Shown: positions 25,274 to 34,949, counted from the stretch's first letter. The stretch: 59,959 nt of DNA from JBBQER01 sp052148155 (GCA_052148155.1 JBKQIY010000023.1:1-59959), one strand, 5' to 3'. Translations and numbers: made by a program. The notes: generated by a model not told the origin, from the sequence alone.

Positions 25274-26685
25274 TGACTTCCCCGTTCGGTTGCAACTTTG
25301 GCCATCTCGGCGAACGCGTCTTCGATACCGCCCGCGAGGACCTCGAGGTCACCGCCGGCATCGCGGTCGGCCCACAACCCGAAGTGCAGGGTGCCGTCGT
25401 AGGAGAGGATCCCGACGACGACCGTCAGGTTCTGGGTGAGGGGCACGATCGGAAACGCCTCGATCAGGCGTGCGCCCATCAAGTAGAGCGGCACTTGGGG
25501 ACCGGGAACGTTCGTGACGATCAGGTTCACGAACGGCTGGCGGTGCACTGCACGCGCCGCGAGGCTCATCAGCGTCGGCGCGACGTAGTCGCTCATGTTC
25601 AACAACAGATCGGCGCTGAGGGCCTGACGTTTTTCTTTCAGGTCGGCGGTCTGGACTGAGATCTCCGCGAGTCGGTCAGCGGGGTCGGCGGGACCGACCG
25701 GCAACGACACGAAGATCGCCGAGATCTTGTTGCCGAGCTCGCCTCGCTGTTCGTCGGCGCGCACCGAGACCGGACACAGCACGCGTAGGCGGAGGTCTTC
25801 GACGTCGTCGCCGCGGGCGGCCAGCAACTGATGCAGGCCGCCGCCGACACCGGCGAGCACAACGTCGTTGACGGTGCCGCCCATCGCGGCGCGGATCGCT
25901 TTGACATCGGCGAGCTGTATTCGCACGACCGAAAGCAGCCGGTGGCGGCCGGTACGGGCGTTGATCGACGTGCGCGGCGCGATCGAATCGCGGGTGACCA
26001 TCGTCGCGAACGATCGGCTGAGCTCGCCGGCCCGTTCGATCGCATGCCGCGGACCGCGCAGGACCGACCGGACCGACCGGACCAGCTCGGCCGGTTCGGT
26101 CGCACGTTCACGCAAGCTGTCGATCAGCAGCTGCGAGGGACTCGGTGCCGGCTCGGCCGTCCATTCGTGCGCGACTGGCGGCACGTAGTCGGGCGTCGCG
26201 TCGAGGAGCAGCGTCGCGACATCGACACCGGAGACGCCGTCGATGAGCGAGTGGTGGGTTTTCTGCACAAGCGCGACCTGACCGTCTTCGAGGCCTTCGA
26301 CGAACCACAGCTCCCACAGCGGCCGTTCGCGATCGAGGAGGTTCTCTTGGACGCGTGTGGTGAGCGAGACGAGCTGCTCCCACGATCCCGGCTTCGGTAG
26401 CGCGGTGTGACGCACGTGATAGGTGATGTCGAAGCGGTCGTCGTCGATCCAGATCGGACGGCCTTGGTCGTACGGGACGGTCATCAACCGGCGACGAAAG
26501 CGTGGGAGGAGCGGCAGCCGCGAGGCCACGAGGTCGCGGACCGCTCCAATACGGAAGTGGCCGTTGGCGTCGAAAAATGGGGCGCCTTCGAGCACGCTGA
26601 GCGCACCGACGTGCATCGGGTACTCGAGCCGTTCCATGTGCAAGAAGCTGGCGTCGAGCGCGGAGAGACGGTCGTATCTGGTCAT
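25270..26685 (-). CDS. WS/DGAT acyltransferase
   Basis: Wax ester synthase/acyl-CoA:diacylglycerol acyltransferase, 471 aa, for storage-lipid synthesis. N-terminal RLSALDASFLHMER, the catalytic motif KTHHSLIDGVSGVD (HHxxxDG), MGGTVNDVVLAGVGGGL, and the C-terminal NLIVTNVPGPQVPLYLMGA are all present. ATG 26685 has an AGGAG site 4 bases upstream. Coupled to the downstream amidase by a GTGA overlap. Confidence 0.93.
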   Translation of the reverse strand: MTRYDRLSALDASFLHMERLEYPMHVGALSVLEGAPFFDANGHFRIGAVRDLVASRLPLLPRFRRRLMTVPYDQGRPIWIDDDRFDITYHVRHTALPKPGSWEQLVSLTTRVQENLLDRERPLWELWFVEGLEDGQVALVQKTHHSLIDGVSGVDVATLLLDATPDYVPPVAHEWTAEPAPSPSQLLIDSLRERATEPAELVRSVRSVLRGPRHAIERAGELSRSFATMVTRDSIAPRTSINARTGRHRLLSVVRIQLADVKAIRAAMGGTVNDVVLAGVGGGLHQLLAARGDDVEDLRLRVLCPVSVRADEQRGELGNKISAIFVSLPVGPADPADRLAEISVQTADLKEKRQALSADLLLNMSDYVAPTLMSLAARAVHRQPFVNLIVTNVPGPQVPLYLMGARLIEAFPIVPLTQNLTVVVGILSYDGTLHFGLWADRDAGGDLEVLAGGIEDAFAEMAKVATERGSQ

Positions 26686-26709
26686 CGACTCCTGATGCTA
26701 CGAGTTCCG

Positions 26710-27216
26710 ATGAGTACGGTCTACGTTCGTATGCCCCGCGTCGCGACCACCGTGTGGATGATCTCGCCCGAGCTTGTCCTCACGCTCGACGAACAGCTCG
26801 GGCCGCCGATCGACAGCTACCTGAACGGATCGCAGGTGTGGTTGGTCGACGACGGGCCGATCACGCTCGAGTGGCGACTCCACCCGGTGGGCGGATACCG
26901 AGCCCCGGACGGCGTGTCGACGTATGACATCTGGGAATCGATCGTGTCGCAGCTCTCATCGGCTGCCGGCCCGCATGCGCTGCGACTCGGTTCCGAAGTC
27001 CGACCACTCACCGCGATTTGGGATGGGCTCGAGTGCTACGCGGCCTACGGCGACGACCTCGAGCCTCACCGCCTGGTCGAAGCGGCCACCGCGCAGCTCG
27101 GACGACCGCCCGACCGGTTTGGGCTCGTCGACCACGACGCGGTCGGCGACCTGTGGGAGCGCGAAAGTGGCGCGGTGTCGATCGTCGCGTTGCTGGTCGA
27201 CCAGCTCGAGCACTAG
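26710..27216 (+). CDS. Conserved hypothetical protein
   Basis: About 168 aa, not recognised. Mixed alpha/beta composition, no signal peptide, no transmembrane segment and no obvious catalytic motif; contains the runs VSTYDIWESIVSQL and DRFGLVDHDAVGDLWERES. Start codon uncertain: ATG at 26695, 26710 or 26731 all fit. Divergent from WS/DGAT; its stop overlaps the Nudix gene stop by 4 bases. Confidence 0.6.
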   Translation: MSTVYVRMPRVATTVWMISPELVLTLDEQLGPPIDSYLNGSQVWLVDDGPITLEWRLHPVGGYRAPDGVSTYDIWESIVSQLSSAAGPHALRLGSEVRPLTAIWDGLECYAAYGDDLEPHRLVEAATAQLGRPPDRFGLVDHDAVGDLWERESGAVSIVALLVDQLEH

Positions 27217-27899
27217 CCGCGCCAGGGCGGGACCCGCGGTTCGTCGTACCACGCGGGGAGTTCGTCGCCGTCGATGGCACGGAACGCGAGATCAAGCCAA
27301 CGGTCGGCGCCGGCGAGCGGTTGCGGCAGCGCGTCACGGGCGAAGAATCCGACGGCGGAAGTTTCGAGCGGATGGCCGTGCAGTTCGCCGCCGTTCATCC
27401 GGCAGTGGAACACGATCGAGTACATGGGGACCCGGGCGAAACCGAGCCGCAAGCCGTCGAGGACCGCGATCAGCCGTACCGGCTCGCACTCGATGCCGGT
27501 TTCTTCGAGGACCTCTTTGGTTGCGATCTCCGACGCCGAGTAGCCGACGTCCGCCCAACCGACCGGGTACAGCCACCAGCCGGAGTCGGCGCGTTGGGTG
27601 AGCAGGATCTCCTTGCGTTCGTTGCTGACGACGGCCGCGACCGCGACCTTCGGGGTCACATAGCCGGGCACACCTTCGCCGACCGTGTTCAGCCACTCAT
27701 CGAAGAGCACGTCGCTTTCGGCGTCGTCGCTCGCGGCGGCACGAATGTCGGACGCGACTTTCAACACCTCCTCGAACCGTTCGCGTTCGTAGAGGCTTTG
27801 CGTGAACCCGAGTCCCGTCCGCGCGATGCCGGAGAGGGTCTCGGCCCACCGGAGCAACTCGGCGGGCGACCCACCAGACGGTTGATCGCCAGACGTCAC
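27213..27899 (-). CDS. Nudix hydrolase with N-terminal helical domain
   Basis: 228 aa. Residues 1-80 form the helical Nudix_N_2-type region (SLYERERFEEVLKVASDI). The Nudix box reads G-WADVG-Y-SASEIAT-KEVLEETGI: the core KE..EE..G is kept, but the first Glu is Tyr and Arg is Lys. Homologues hydrolyse ADP-ribose or NADH-like pyrophosphates. GTG 27899 with TAATCT 7 bases upstream; that box overlaps the stop of the sensor gene behind it. Confidence 0.85.
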   Translation of the reverse strand: MTSGDQPSGGSPAELLRWAETLSGIARTGLGFTQSLYERERFEEVLKVASDIRAAASDDAESDVLFDEWLNTVGEGVPGYVTPKVAVAAVVSNERKEILLTQRADSGWWLYPVGWADVGYSASEIATKEVLEETGIECEPVRLIAVLDGLRLGFARVPMYSIVFHCRMNGGELHGHPLETSAVGFFARDALPQPLAGADRWLDLAFRAIDGDELPAWYDEPRVPPWRG

Positions 27900-27906
27900 A
27901 CGGGCC

Positions 27907-27912
27907 AGATTA
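27907..27912 (-). promoter_or_regulatory. -10 box TAATCT for the Nudix gene
   Basis: Seven bases from GTG 27899; leaderless spacing; partly inside the stop of the upstream PAS/GGDEF/EAL gene. Confidence 0.5.
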
Positions 27913-30900
27913 GGCCGTACCCCGTCTCGGGCCGGCTGGACGCATGACCGTCGCACCGGGCGGCCGCCACGTGCGGGTATTGGCGATCAGCGACCGCAGG
28001 TCGGGCGCCGGTTGCGGCGGAAGGAAGAAATATCCTTGCGCCTCGTCGCAGCCCAGACCGATCAACGTCGCGAGCTGCTCTTCGGTTTCGACCCCTTCGG
28101 CGGTGACCCGCAGCCCCAACGCGTGGGCGAGGCCGATGACGGCCGAGACGATCGCGGCGTCGCCTGGATCGGTGCCGAGCCCGGTGACGAACGAACGGTC
28201 GATTTTGACCGCGTCGACCGGAAAGCGTTTCAGGTAGCCGAGCGACGAGTAGCCGGTGCCGAAGTCATCGATCGCGAACTCCACGCCGAGGGCACGCACA
28301 CGACTGATGACGTCGATGACGGTTTCGGTGTCGTCCATCAAGACACTTTCGGTGATCTCGAAGCACACGTTCGATGGCCGCACGCCGGTCTGGGCGATCA
28401 CGTCGGCGACCCGGTCGGCCAGATCAGGTTGGACGAGCTGACGGGCCGACAAGTTGATCGACACTTGGAACGGCTCTGCATGTTCGAGTTGCCAGCGTGC
28501 GGCGTTGCGCGCCGCTTCTTCGATGACCCACCAGCCCAGCGGCACGACCAGCCCGGTCTCCTCGGCGAGGGGAATGAACTCGGCCGGGCCGAGCAGTCCA
28601 CGTTCGGGATGCTGCCAACGCACCAGCGCCTCGGCGCCTATGCAGCGGGCGTCGGACAGTCCCACAATCGGCTGGAAGAAGAGGCGCAACTCGCCCCGCT
28701 CGAGCGCTCGATGCAGCGCGTTCTCGGTCGAATGCGCGGTCAACGCTCGGGCGTGCATCGTGTCGTCGAAGACCTCGACCCGTCCCCGACCCGCCTCCTT
28801 GGCGTGGTGCATCGCGGCGTCGGCATCGCGCAGCAGCTCCTCGGGCCGTTCGTCGCCGGTCAACGCGAGGGCGATGCCGACGCTTGCCCCCACGAACATC
28901 TCCGCTTCGCGTACCACCATCGGACGGATCACCGTCGCAAGGAGACGCTCAGAAATTTCGACCGCCGTCTCGCGCGCGGTGTCAGCGGTCAGGTCTTCGC
29001 ACAGCACCGTGAACTCGTCGCCACCGAACCGGGCGACGGTGTCGCCGGGCCGGATGACCGACTCGAGTTTGTGAGCAACTGCGACGAGGAGCTCGTCGCC
29101 GGCGTCGTGGCCCAAACTGTCGTTGATGTTCTTGAAACGGTCGAGGTCGAGGAACACCACACCGACGCTGGACTTCGTGCGCTGGCAGCGTGCGATCGAT
29201 TGTCCGAGCCGGTCGAGGAACAGCAGACGGTTCGGGAGTCCGGTCAGCGGATCGTGCATCGACTGGTGGGCGAGGTCTTCTTCGAACGCTTTGCGCTCGA
29301 TCGCGATCGATGCGAGTTGGGCGAGCAAAGAGAAGATCTGCAGGTGCTCGTCGGCGGGTAGGCGCGGCTCGGCGACGAAGACGTCGAGGGTTCCGAGCAC
29401 GGCGCTTCCGTCACTGGCGACAATCGGCGTCGACCACGATGCATGTATGCCATGGGTTTGTGCGATGTCGCGGTAGCCGATCCAGCGGTCGTCGACGGCG
29501 ACGTCGCAGACGTAGACCGGCTTGCGTTGCGCGGCCGCGGCGCCGCACGTGATCGCGCCGACCGAGACGGGCGTGCCGTCGAACCGTTCGACCAGGCGGG
29601 TGGCGAGACTCGGGGCCGCACCGACCCGTAGCGTCGAGGTCTGCGCGTCGAGCAGCATGATCGCACAGGAAAAACGTGGGAAGTGTCCTTCGAGGGCGCC
29701 CGCGATCGTATGGAGTGTCTCTTTGAGCGCAACGCCGCGTGCGACCTGTTCGAGGATCTCGGCTTGGTGTGCGGCGAACTCGGCGGCACGGCGTTGGTCG
29801 GTGACGTCGTGCCCGACCGATTGAATTTCGACGATCGAGCCGTCGGGCTCGACAAAGGCTCGATCGGTCCACTGATACCAGCGCAGCGAACCGTCGAGTG
29901 ACACCTCACGCTCGACGTGGGTGCGTACCGAGGCGCCGCCCGGGAACGACTCGAGCCGTTCGAGCAGGCGCGGGCGTTCCGAGGCCGGCCTCAGATCGAC
30001 GAGCTTGACTTCCGCCAACGCGTCGCTGTGACATCCGAAGAACTCGCAGAACGCGCGGTTCGCGAACGTCAACGTCGCGTCGGGCCGGTACCGGCACACG
30101 AGCTCGGTCTGGTCGTCGACCACGGCGCGATAGCGAGCCTCGCTCTCGCGCAGCCGAGACTCGCTCGCGCGCAGCGCCTCGTCGGAGCGTTTGCGTTCGG
30201 TGATGTCACGTGACGTGACGACGATCCCGTTGACTGCGGGGTCGTCGAGAAGGTTGTTCGCGATGATCTCGGCGTCCATCCACGAGCCGTCACCTCTTTG
30301 CAGACGCAACTCGAGCGGTCGGAACCGGCCCGGCTTCGAATGCGCGCCCGCCCACAGTTCGAGGATCCGGTCGCGGTCGTCGGGGTGCACGGTGTCGAAG
30401 ATGCTGCGACCCTCGGGCCACGCACCGTTCGGGTAGCCGAAGACCTGCTCGCTCGTTGGGCTCGAGTACTGCAGCCCGCCGTCGGCGTCGATGACCGAGA
30501 TCGCGTCGGAGATGTTCGCGACCAGCTCGCTCAGTCGCTTCTCGGACGCTCGTACGGCGTCTTCGACTTCGACGCGATCGGTGACGTCGCGCGAGTTGGT
30601 GACGACGCCGAGTACGGCCGGGTCGTCGCTGTGGTCGGTCGCCACCATCTCAATCCAGCGCAGCTCGCCGTCGGCTCGACGGAACCGATAGCGGATTGTT
30701 TCCGCGGCGCCCGGTTTCGAGCGCAACCGTTCGAGCAGTGCGGCCAAGGCCGGACGATCTTCGGGGCAGAGTGCCGCGTCGACGGGAACATCGGGATCCG
30801 ACTCGGGGTCCAGACCGACGAACTGGCACGCGCTCGGGCTGCGATACGTCACGCGGCCGCTCGAATCGATGATGGTGACCATGTCGCTCGAGTTCTGCAC

Positions 30901-31824
30901 CAGCGACCGGAACCGAACTTCGCTCTCGCGCAACGCGAGCTCGGCGCGTTTGCGATCGCTGACGTCGGCGACGACAACGACGGCGGAGATGACACGTCCG
31001 GCTGCGTTCCGTAGCGGCGCGATCGCGACGTTGACGTCGAGCGGCCGTCCATCTCTGCTCGCGTAGCGCGCCTCGTGGGAGCGGACCGTTTCGCCGTTGA
31101 ACGCCGGCGCGGTCAGCGTGCGCATCTCGTCGCCAGAATCGATGAACGGCGGAAGCGAACCAATCGCTTCGGACGCCGACCATCCGAACAGGTCCTCACT
31201 GGCGCGGTTCCAGACGTGGACGGTTCCTGCGGCATCGACCGCCAAGATTGGCAGCGGCGACGATTGCACAATCGATCGGAGTGCGGCTTCGCTGCGGCGT
31301 CGGGCCGCGTCGTTCGCCCGGCGTTCGCTGATATCTCTCGACAATGCGGAGAAGTGTTCGTAGCGACCGTTTTCGTCGCGGTGGCCGCTGATGACAACCG
31401 AAGCGGGAATGCGAAAGTCGACACCGCATACGTCGAGCTCACCTGACCATTGTCCGTGGTCGATGATCGACTGGCGCATCTCGGCGAGCTGCACCGGTGT
31501 CGTGTCGAAAAACTGGTGGATGTCGACGCGCGGCAGCGGGTCATCGGGTCCGACGCCGATCACCTCGCGAGCCGCGCGGTTCGCGAAGATGATGTCGCCA
31601 CCGCGTGCGTGGAACGTGACAAGGTCGGTGGTCGACTCGACCGCCCGGCGGAACGCGCCGTTCGCGTCGGCGATCCGGTTCCAGTCTTCGGCCGACGGAA
31701 CGGGCGGCGCGTCGAGTTCGGCGCTCGGCGCCCGGTCCGGCTCGCTGATGATGGTCGGAAGCGCCTCGACGCCGTCGGCGGTCATGTCCTTTTTCTTCCA
31801 CTCCTTCCACCCGGTCGACGACAT
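27910..31824 (-). CDS. Multi-PAS, GAF, GGDEF, EAL cyclic-di-GMP signalling protein
   Basis: About 1304 aa, soluble. Five PAS repeats occupy roughly residues 45-680, each opening with a FRxxVxxSxD-like line and ending in PAC segments such as ISAVVVVADVSDRKRAE. A GAF domain (about 690-840) follows, then GGDEF (about 850-1015) with an intact ARFGGDEFTVL, and EAL (about 1030-1290) with IGAEALVRWQHPERG and DDFGTGYSSL. Both catalytic signatures look intact, so it could make and break c-di-GMP. Start uncertain: ATG 31824 is used; GTG 31854 and ATG 31785 (preceded by AAAAAGGA) are alternatives. No transmembrane segment, so the ligands are cytosolic. Confidence 0.92.
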   Translation of the reverse strand: MSSTGWKEWKKKDMTADGVEALPTIISEPDRAPSAELDAPPVPSAEDWNRIADANGAFRRAVESTTDLVTFHARGGDIIFANRAAREVIGVGPDDPLPRVDIHQFFDTTPVQLAEMRQSIIDHGQWSGELDVCGVDFRIPASVVISGHRDENGRYEHFSALSRDISERRANDAARRRSEAALRSIVQSSPLPILAVDAAGTVHVWNRASEDLFGWSASEAIGSLPPFIDSGDEMRTLTAPAFNGETVRSHEARYASRDGRPLDVNVAIAPLRNAAGRVISAVVVVADVSDRKRAELALRESEVRFRSLVQNSSDMVTIIDSSGRVTYRSPSACQFVGLDPESDPDVPVDAALCPEDRPALAALLERLRSKPGAAETIRYRFRRADGELRWIEMVATDHSDDPAVLGVVTNSRDVTDRVEVEDAVRASEKRLSELVANISDAISVIDADGGLQYSSPTSEQVFGYPNGAWPEGRSIFDTVHPDDRDRILELWAGAHSKPGRFRPLELRLQRGDGSWMDAEIIANNLLDDPAVNGIVVTSRDITERKRSDEALRASESRLRESEARYRAVVDDQTELVCRYRPDATLTFANRAFCEFFGCHSDALAEVKLVDLRPASERPRLLERLESFPGGASVRTHVEREVSLDGSLRWYQWTDRAFVEPDGSIVEIQSVGHDVTDQRRAAEFAAHQAEILEQVARGVALKETLHTIAGALEGHFPRFSCAIMLLDAQTSTLRVGAAPSLATRLVERFDGTPVSVGAITCGAAAAQRKPVYVCDVAVDDRWIGYRDIAQTHGIHASWSTPIVASDGSAVLGTLDVFVAEPRLPADEHLQIFSLLAQLASIAIERKAFEEDLAHQSMHDPLTGLPNRLLFLDRLGQSIARCQRTKSSVGVVFLDLDRFKNINDSLGHDAGDELLVAVAHKLESVIRPGDTVARFGGDEFTVLCEDLTADTARETAVEISERLLATVIRPMVVREAEMFVGASVGIALALTGDERPEELLRDADAAMHHAKEAGRGRVEVFDDTMHARALTAHSTENALHRALERGELRLFFQPIVGLSDARCIGAEALVRWQHPERGLLGPAEFIPLAEETGLVVPLGWWVIEEAARNAARWQLEHAEPFQVSINLSARQLVQPDLADRVADVIAQTGVRPSNVCFEITESVLMDDTETVIDVISRVRALGVEFAIDDFGTGYSSLGYLKRFPVDAVKIDRSFVTGLGTDPGDAAIVSAVIGLAHALGLRVTAEGVETEEQLATLIGLGCDEAQGYFFLPPQPAPDLRSLIANTRTWRPPGATVMRPAGPRRGTA

Positions 31825-31875
31825 GGTGTCTTTTCGGCACCCCGCGTACCCCACCGAAGGCCCTGGAGGGCCGTT

Positions 31876-32127
31876 CTACCCGGCGACGACGTCGCCTTCC
31901 ATGCGGTTCACTGCACAGCCCAGGCCTTCGAGATAGGCGATCGCCGAATCTCGTGAGCTGGGTGCCCCCGACAGCTCGAGGATCATCCAGCCGGAGTGCG
32001 CTTCGACATTGGCCCGCCGGAGGTTCGGGATCACGTCGAAGCGCTTCACCAGCTCGTAGATCATCGGCTTTTCGACGAGCTCCTCGGGAAAGGACACGAA
32101 CAGTCGGATCGCGGCGTCGGAGCTCAC
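31876..32127 (-). CDS. NIL-domain protein
   Basis: 83-aa ferredoxin-like-fold NIL domain: IRLFVSFPEELVEKPMIYEL, NLRRANVEAHSGWMILEL and a C-terminal AIAYLEGLGCAV. NIL domains are known at the end of methionine ABC transporter ATPases and fused to ferredoxins; stand-alone copies may act with ferredoxin or as sensors. The GTG start overlaps the hemQ stop (GTGA), tying it to haem synthesis in this genome. Confidence 0.8.
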   Translation of the reverse strand: MSSDAAIRLFVSFPEELVEKPMIYELVKRFDVIPNLRRANVEAHSGWMILELSGAPSSRDSAIAYLEGLGCAVNRMEGDVVAG

Positions 32128-32906
32128 GATGCCGCCAACCCGACTCGCGCGCAGGCGTCGGGCGCGGGGAGCACCAGGCCGGTGAAGAAGGGACCAAAGT
32201 CGGCGTAGCGTGCCGAAACCGGATCGAAGCGCATCTCGTACACGATCTCTTTCAACGCGACGACGTCGTCGGCGAGCAACGTCACGCCCCATTCCCAATC
32301 GTCGATGCCGGTTGAACCGGTGATCAGCTGCAACACGCGCCCGGCGTAGGTGCGCCCGACGCGCGCATGTCCGGCCATCAATTCCTTGCGCTGCGCGAAC
32401 GAGAGCTCGAACCAGTTCGCATCGGCGTTGCGGCGTTTCGACATCGGGTAAAAGCAACACAGCTGCTTTGCGGGCAGGCGCGGATGGATGCGCTGCTCGC
32501 GGTAGTGCACGATGCGGTCGCGCCATGTCGCGAGTCGTTGCTCGAGTTCGACGCCGTCGACATGGTCTTCGGCGGCGAGACGCGCCCGTTCGTCGTCTTC
32601 GGTCGCTCCGTATTCGGACAGCTCGGTGAGCGACAGATACGACCACACCGGATCGAGCGGCGCGCCGAGCAACTCCATCTGGAACGATTGCAGGCGGGCC
32701 AGGTCCGGTCCGAGCGCGATCACACCGAGGTCGGCTTTGTGTCCGAGCATGGCCATGCAGACCGCTTGGTGGTCTTCGGCCTGCAGCGATGCGACGGCGT
32801 CGGCGATGCGTTTGGCCGCCTCGGGGTCGCGTTCGGCGCGCTCGCGGTCGACTCGGTAGTACAGATGTAACACGCCCCAACCGATCGAGGGCGTCACTGG
32901 GTCCAT
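32124..32906 (-). CDS. hemQ: Coproheme decarboxylase HemQ (chlorite dismutase family)
   Basis: Final enzyme of the coproporphyrin-dependent haem pathway of Gram-positive bacteria. 260 aa with the signature FYPMSKRR (active Tyr at about residue 153), NWFELSFAQRKELMAGHARVGRTYAG with the proximal His at about 180, and ITGSTGIDDWEWGVTL. It lacks the distal-Arg context needed to call it a true chlorite dismutase. ATG 32906 is preceded by TACCCT 8 bases upstream. Followed by the overlapping NIL gene. Confidence 0.9.
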   Translation of the reverse strand: MDPVTPSIGWGVLHLYYRVDRERAERDPEAAKRIADAVASLQAEDHQAVCMAMLGHKADLGVIALGPDLARLQSFQMELLGAPLDPVWSYLSLTELSEYGATEDDERARLAAEDHVDGVELEQRLATWRDRIVHYREQRIHPRLPAKQLCCFYPMSKRRNADANWFELSFAQRKELMAGHARVGRTYAGRVLQLITGSTGIDDWEWGVTLLADDVVALKEIVYEMRFDPVSARYADFGPFFTGLVLPAPDACARVGLAAS

Positions 32907-32914
32907 AGGCGGCG

Positions 32915-32920
32915 AGGGTA
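32915..32920 (-). promoter_or_regulatory. -10 box TACCCT for hemQ
   Basis: Eight bases from ATG 32906; near-leaderless. Confidence 0.5.
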
Positions 32921-33256
32921 GCGCCCGATGATCGGACATCTCGCTGCTCGACAAGCGCGGGGCAGCGGTGCCGCCGGTCGGTCCGAGGTCCTGGCGCCGG
33001 AGAGATCCTGTCGGCCGATATGCGGCGAGCCCAACATCGGCCGGAATCTGGCGGTCGGCGTGACGTCCGAACGAATCCAAGGACAGGTTGCGCGTCGCGC
33101 AACGGCCGCGGCGCCGGGCCCGTCGCACCTCGGGAGGTCGAGCGGGGCGCGCAGCGCCGTGTCCGCGGGCCGTCCCGGTCGGTTTCGGAAGGCTCGACCG
33201 GTCGGAGATCATCCTGAGCTGCACGCCCATCGACCCACGTCATCGTCGGACGCGAG
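32921..33256. other. Intergenic region with one operator-like palindrome
   Basis: No gene is seen between hemQ and groEL. GTTGCGCG-T-CGCGCAAC (33087-33103) is a perfect inverted repeat, about 180 bases upstream of hemQ; its role is unknown. Confidence 0.5.
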
Positions 33257-33280
33257 CGGGGCGCCCCTGAGGGCGCCCCG
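33257..33280 (-). terminator. Hairpin after groEL
   Basis: CGGGGCGCCC-CTGA-GGGCGCCCCG, a 10-base perfect stem with a 4-base loop, begins 26 bases after the groEL stop. There is no T tract, as is common for high-GC actinobacterial terminators. Confidence 0.7.
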
Positions 33281-33305
33281 CCGAACATGTCGTGATGGAC
33301 CGAGG

Positions 33306-34949
33306 TTAGAAGTCCATGTCTCCCATGCCGCCACCGGGCATACCGCCGGGCATACCGCCGGCGGCTTCTTTTTCGGGCTTGTCGGCGACGACAGCCTCGG
33401 TGGTGAGGAACAGCGCGGCGATCGAAGCTGCGTTCTGCAACGCCGAACGGGTGACCTTCGCGGCGTCGATGACGCCGGCCTTGACGAGGTCCTCGTACTC
33501 GCCGGTCGCGGCGTTCAGACCGTGCGAACCTTTGAGGTTCTTCACCTTCTCGACGATCACGCCGCCTTCCATGCCGGCGTTCACCGCGATCTGCTTCAAC
33601 GGCTCTTCGAGCGCACGAGCGACCAGCTTCGCACCGGTCGCGACGTCGCCTTCGAGGGTGCCGGCAAGCTCGAGCACCTTGGCCTGCGCACGCACGAGTG
33701 CGACGCCACCGCCGGGTACGACACCCTCTTCGACGGCAGCCTTGGTGGTCTGCACCGCGTCTTCGATGCGGTGCTTCTTCTCTTTGAGCTCGACCTCGGT
33801 CGCAGCGCCGACCTTGATGATCGCGACGCCGCCCGACAGCTTGGCGAGACGCTCCTGCAGCTTCTCACGGTCGTAGTCGGAGTCGGTGTTGTCGATCTCG
33901 TTGCGGATCTGGCTGATACGACCGGCCACGTCCGACTTCGTTCCCGAACCCTCGACGATGGTCGTCTCGTCTTTCGTGATGACGACCTTGCGGGCCCGGC
34001 CCAACAGCTCCAGACCGATGTTTTCGAGCTTCAGGCCGATCTCCTCGGAAACCACCTGTCCGCCGGTGAGGATCGCGATGTCTTGGAGCATGGCCTTGCG
34101 ACGCTCGCCGAAGCCGGGAGCCTTGATCGCGGTCGACTTGAACGTGCCGCGGATCTTGTTGACGACGAGCGTGGCGAGGGCTTCGCCTTCGACGTCCTCG
34201 GCGATGATCACGAGGCTCCGACCGCCCTGCATGACCTTCTCGAGTACCGGCAACATGTCCTTGACCGCCGAGATCTTGCCGGCCGACAACAAGATGAACG
34301 GGTCGTCGAGGACCGCTTCCATCCGCTCCGGGTCGGTCACGAAGTACGGCGAGATGTAGCCCTTGTCGAAACGCATGCCCTCGACCAGGTCGAGTTCCAT
34401 GCCGAACGTCTGGCTCTCTTCGACGGTGATGACACCGTCCTTGCCGACCTTTTCGAGCGCCTCGGCGATCATCTGGCCGATCTCTTTGTCGGCCGCGGAG
34501 ATCGCCGCGACGTTGGCGATCGCAGCCGGGTCGGTTTCGACCTTCTTCGACAGGCTCTTGATTGAGTCGACGGCCGTGATGACCGCGGCTTCGATGCCCT
34601 GCTTGAGGACCATCGGATTCGCACCGGCCGCGACGTTGCGCAGACCCTCGCGGACCATGGCCCATGCGAGAACCGTCGCGGTGGTCGTACCGTCTCCGGC
34701 GACGTCGTCGGTCTTCTTGGCGACTTCTTTGACGAGTTCGGCCCCGATCTTTTCGAACGGGTCTTCGAGGTCGATCTCCTTGGCGATCGACACGCCGTCA
34801 TTGGTGATCGTGGGTGCGCCCCACTTCTTTTCGAGCACGACGTTGCGGCCCTTGGGGCCGAGGGTGACGCGGACTGCGTCGGCGAGCTTGTTCATGCCCG
34901 CCTCGAGCGCACGGCGGGCGTGCTCGTCGTAGGCGATCTGCTTCGGCAT
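33306..34949 (-). CDS. groEL: Chaperonin GroEL (stand-alone copy)
   Basis: 60-kDa ATP-dependent chaperonin, 547 aa. DGVSIAKEIDLEDPFEKIGA, VAGDGTTTATVLAWAM and GGGVALVRAQ are intact. The C-terminus is the flexible Gly/Met repeat tail (GGMPGGMPGGGMGDMDF) of the canonical GroEL (mycobacterial GroEL2-like) rather than the His-rich GroEL1. No groES is adjacent. GGAGG ribosome-binding site 10 bases before ATG 34949. Two CIRCE elements upstream show HrcA control. Confidence 0.97.
   Translation of the reverse strand: MPKQIAYDEHARRALEAGMNKLADAVRVTLGPKGRNVVLEKKWGAPTITNDGVSIAKEIDLEDPFEKIGAELVKEVAKKTDDVAGDGTTTATVLAWAMVREGLRNVAAGANPMVLKQGIEAAVITAVDSIKSLSKKVETDPAAIANVAAISAADKEIGQMIAEALEKVGKDGVITVEESQTFGMELDLVEGMRFDKGYISPYFVTDPERMEAVLDDPFILLSAGKISAVKDMLPVLEKVMQGGRSLVIIAEDVEGEALATLVVNKIRGTFKSTAIKAPGFGERRKAMLQDIAILTGGQVVSEEIGLKLENIGLELLGRARKVVITKDETTIVEGSGTKSDVAGRISQIRNEIDNTDSDYDREKLQERLAKLSGGVAIIKVGAATEVELKEKKHRIEDAVQTTKAAVEEGVVPGGGVALVRAQAKVLELAGTLEGDVATGAKLVARALEEPLKQIAVNAGMEGGVIVEKVKNLKGSHGLNAATGEYEDLVKAGVIDAAKVTRSALQNAASIAALFLTTEAVVADKPEKEAAGGMPGGMPGGGMGDMDF

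Noticed and set aside
31857..31874. GGCCCT/AGGGCC palindrome upstream of the sensor gene as a terminator
   Set aside because: Only 2 bases separate the arms, too few for a hairpin loop of full stem length, and no gene ends there.
32124..32906. True chlorite dismutase
   Set aside because: The YPMSKRR signature and Gram-positive context indicate coproheme decarboxylase HemQ.
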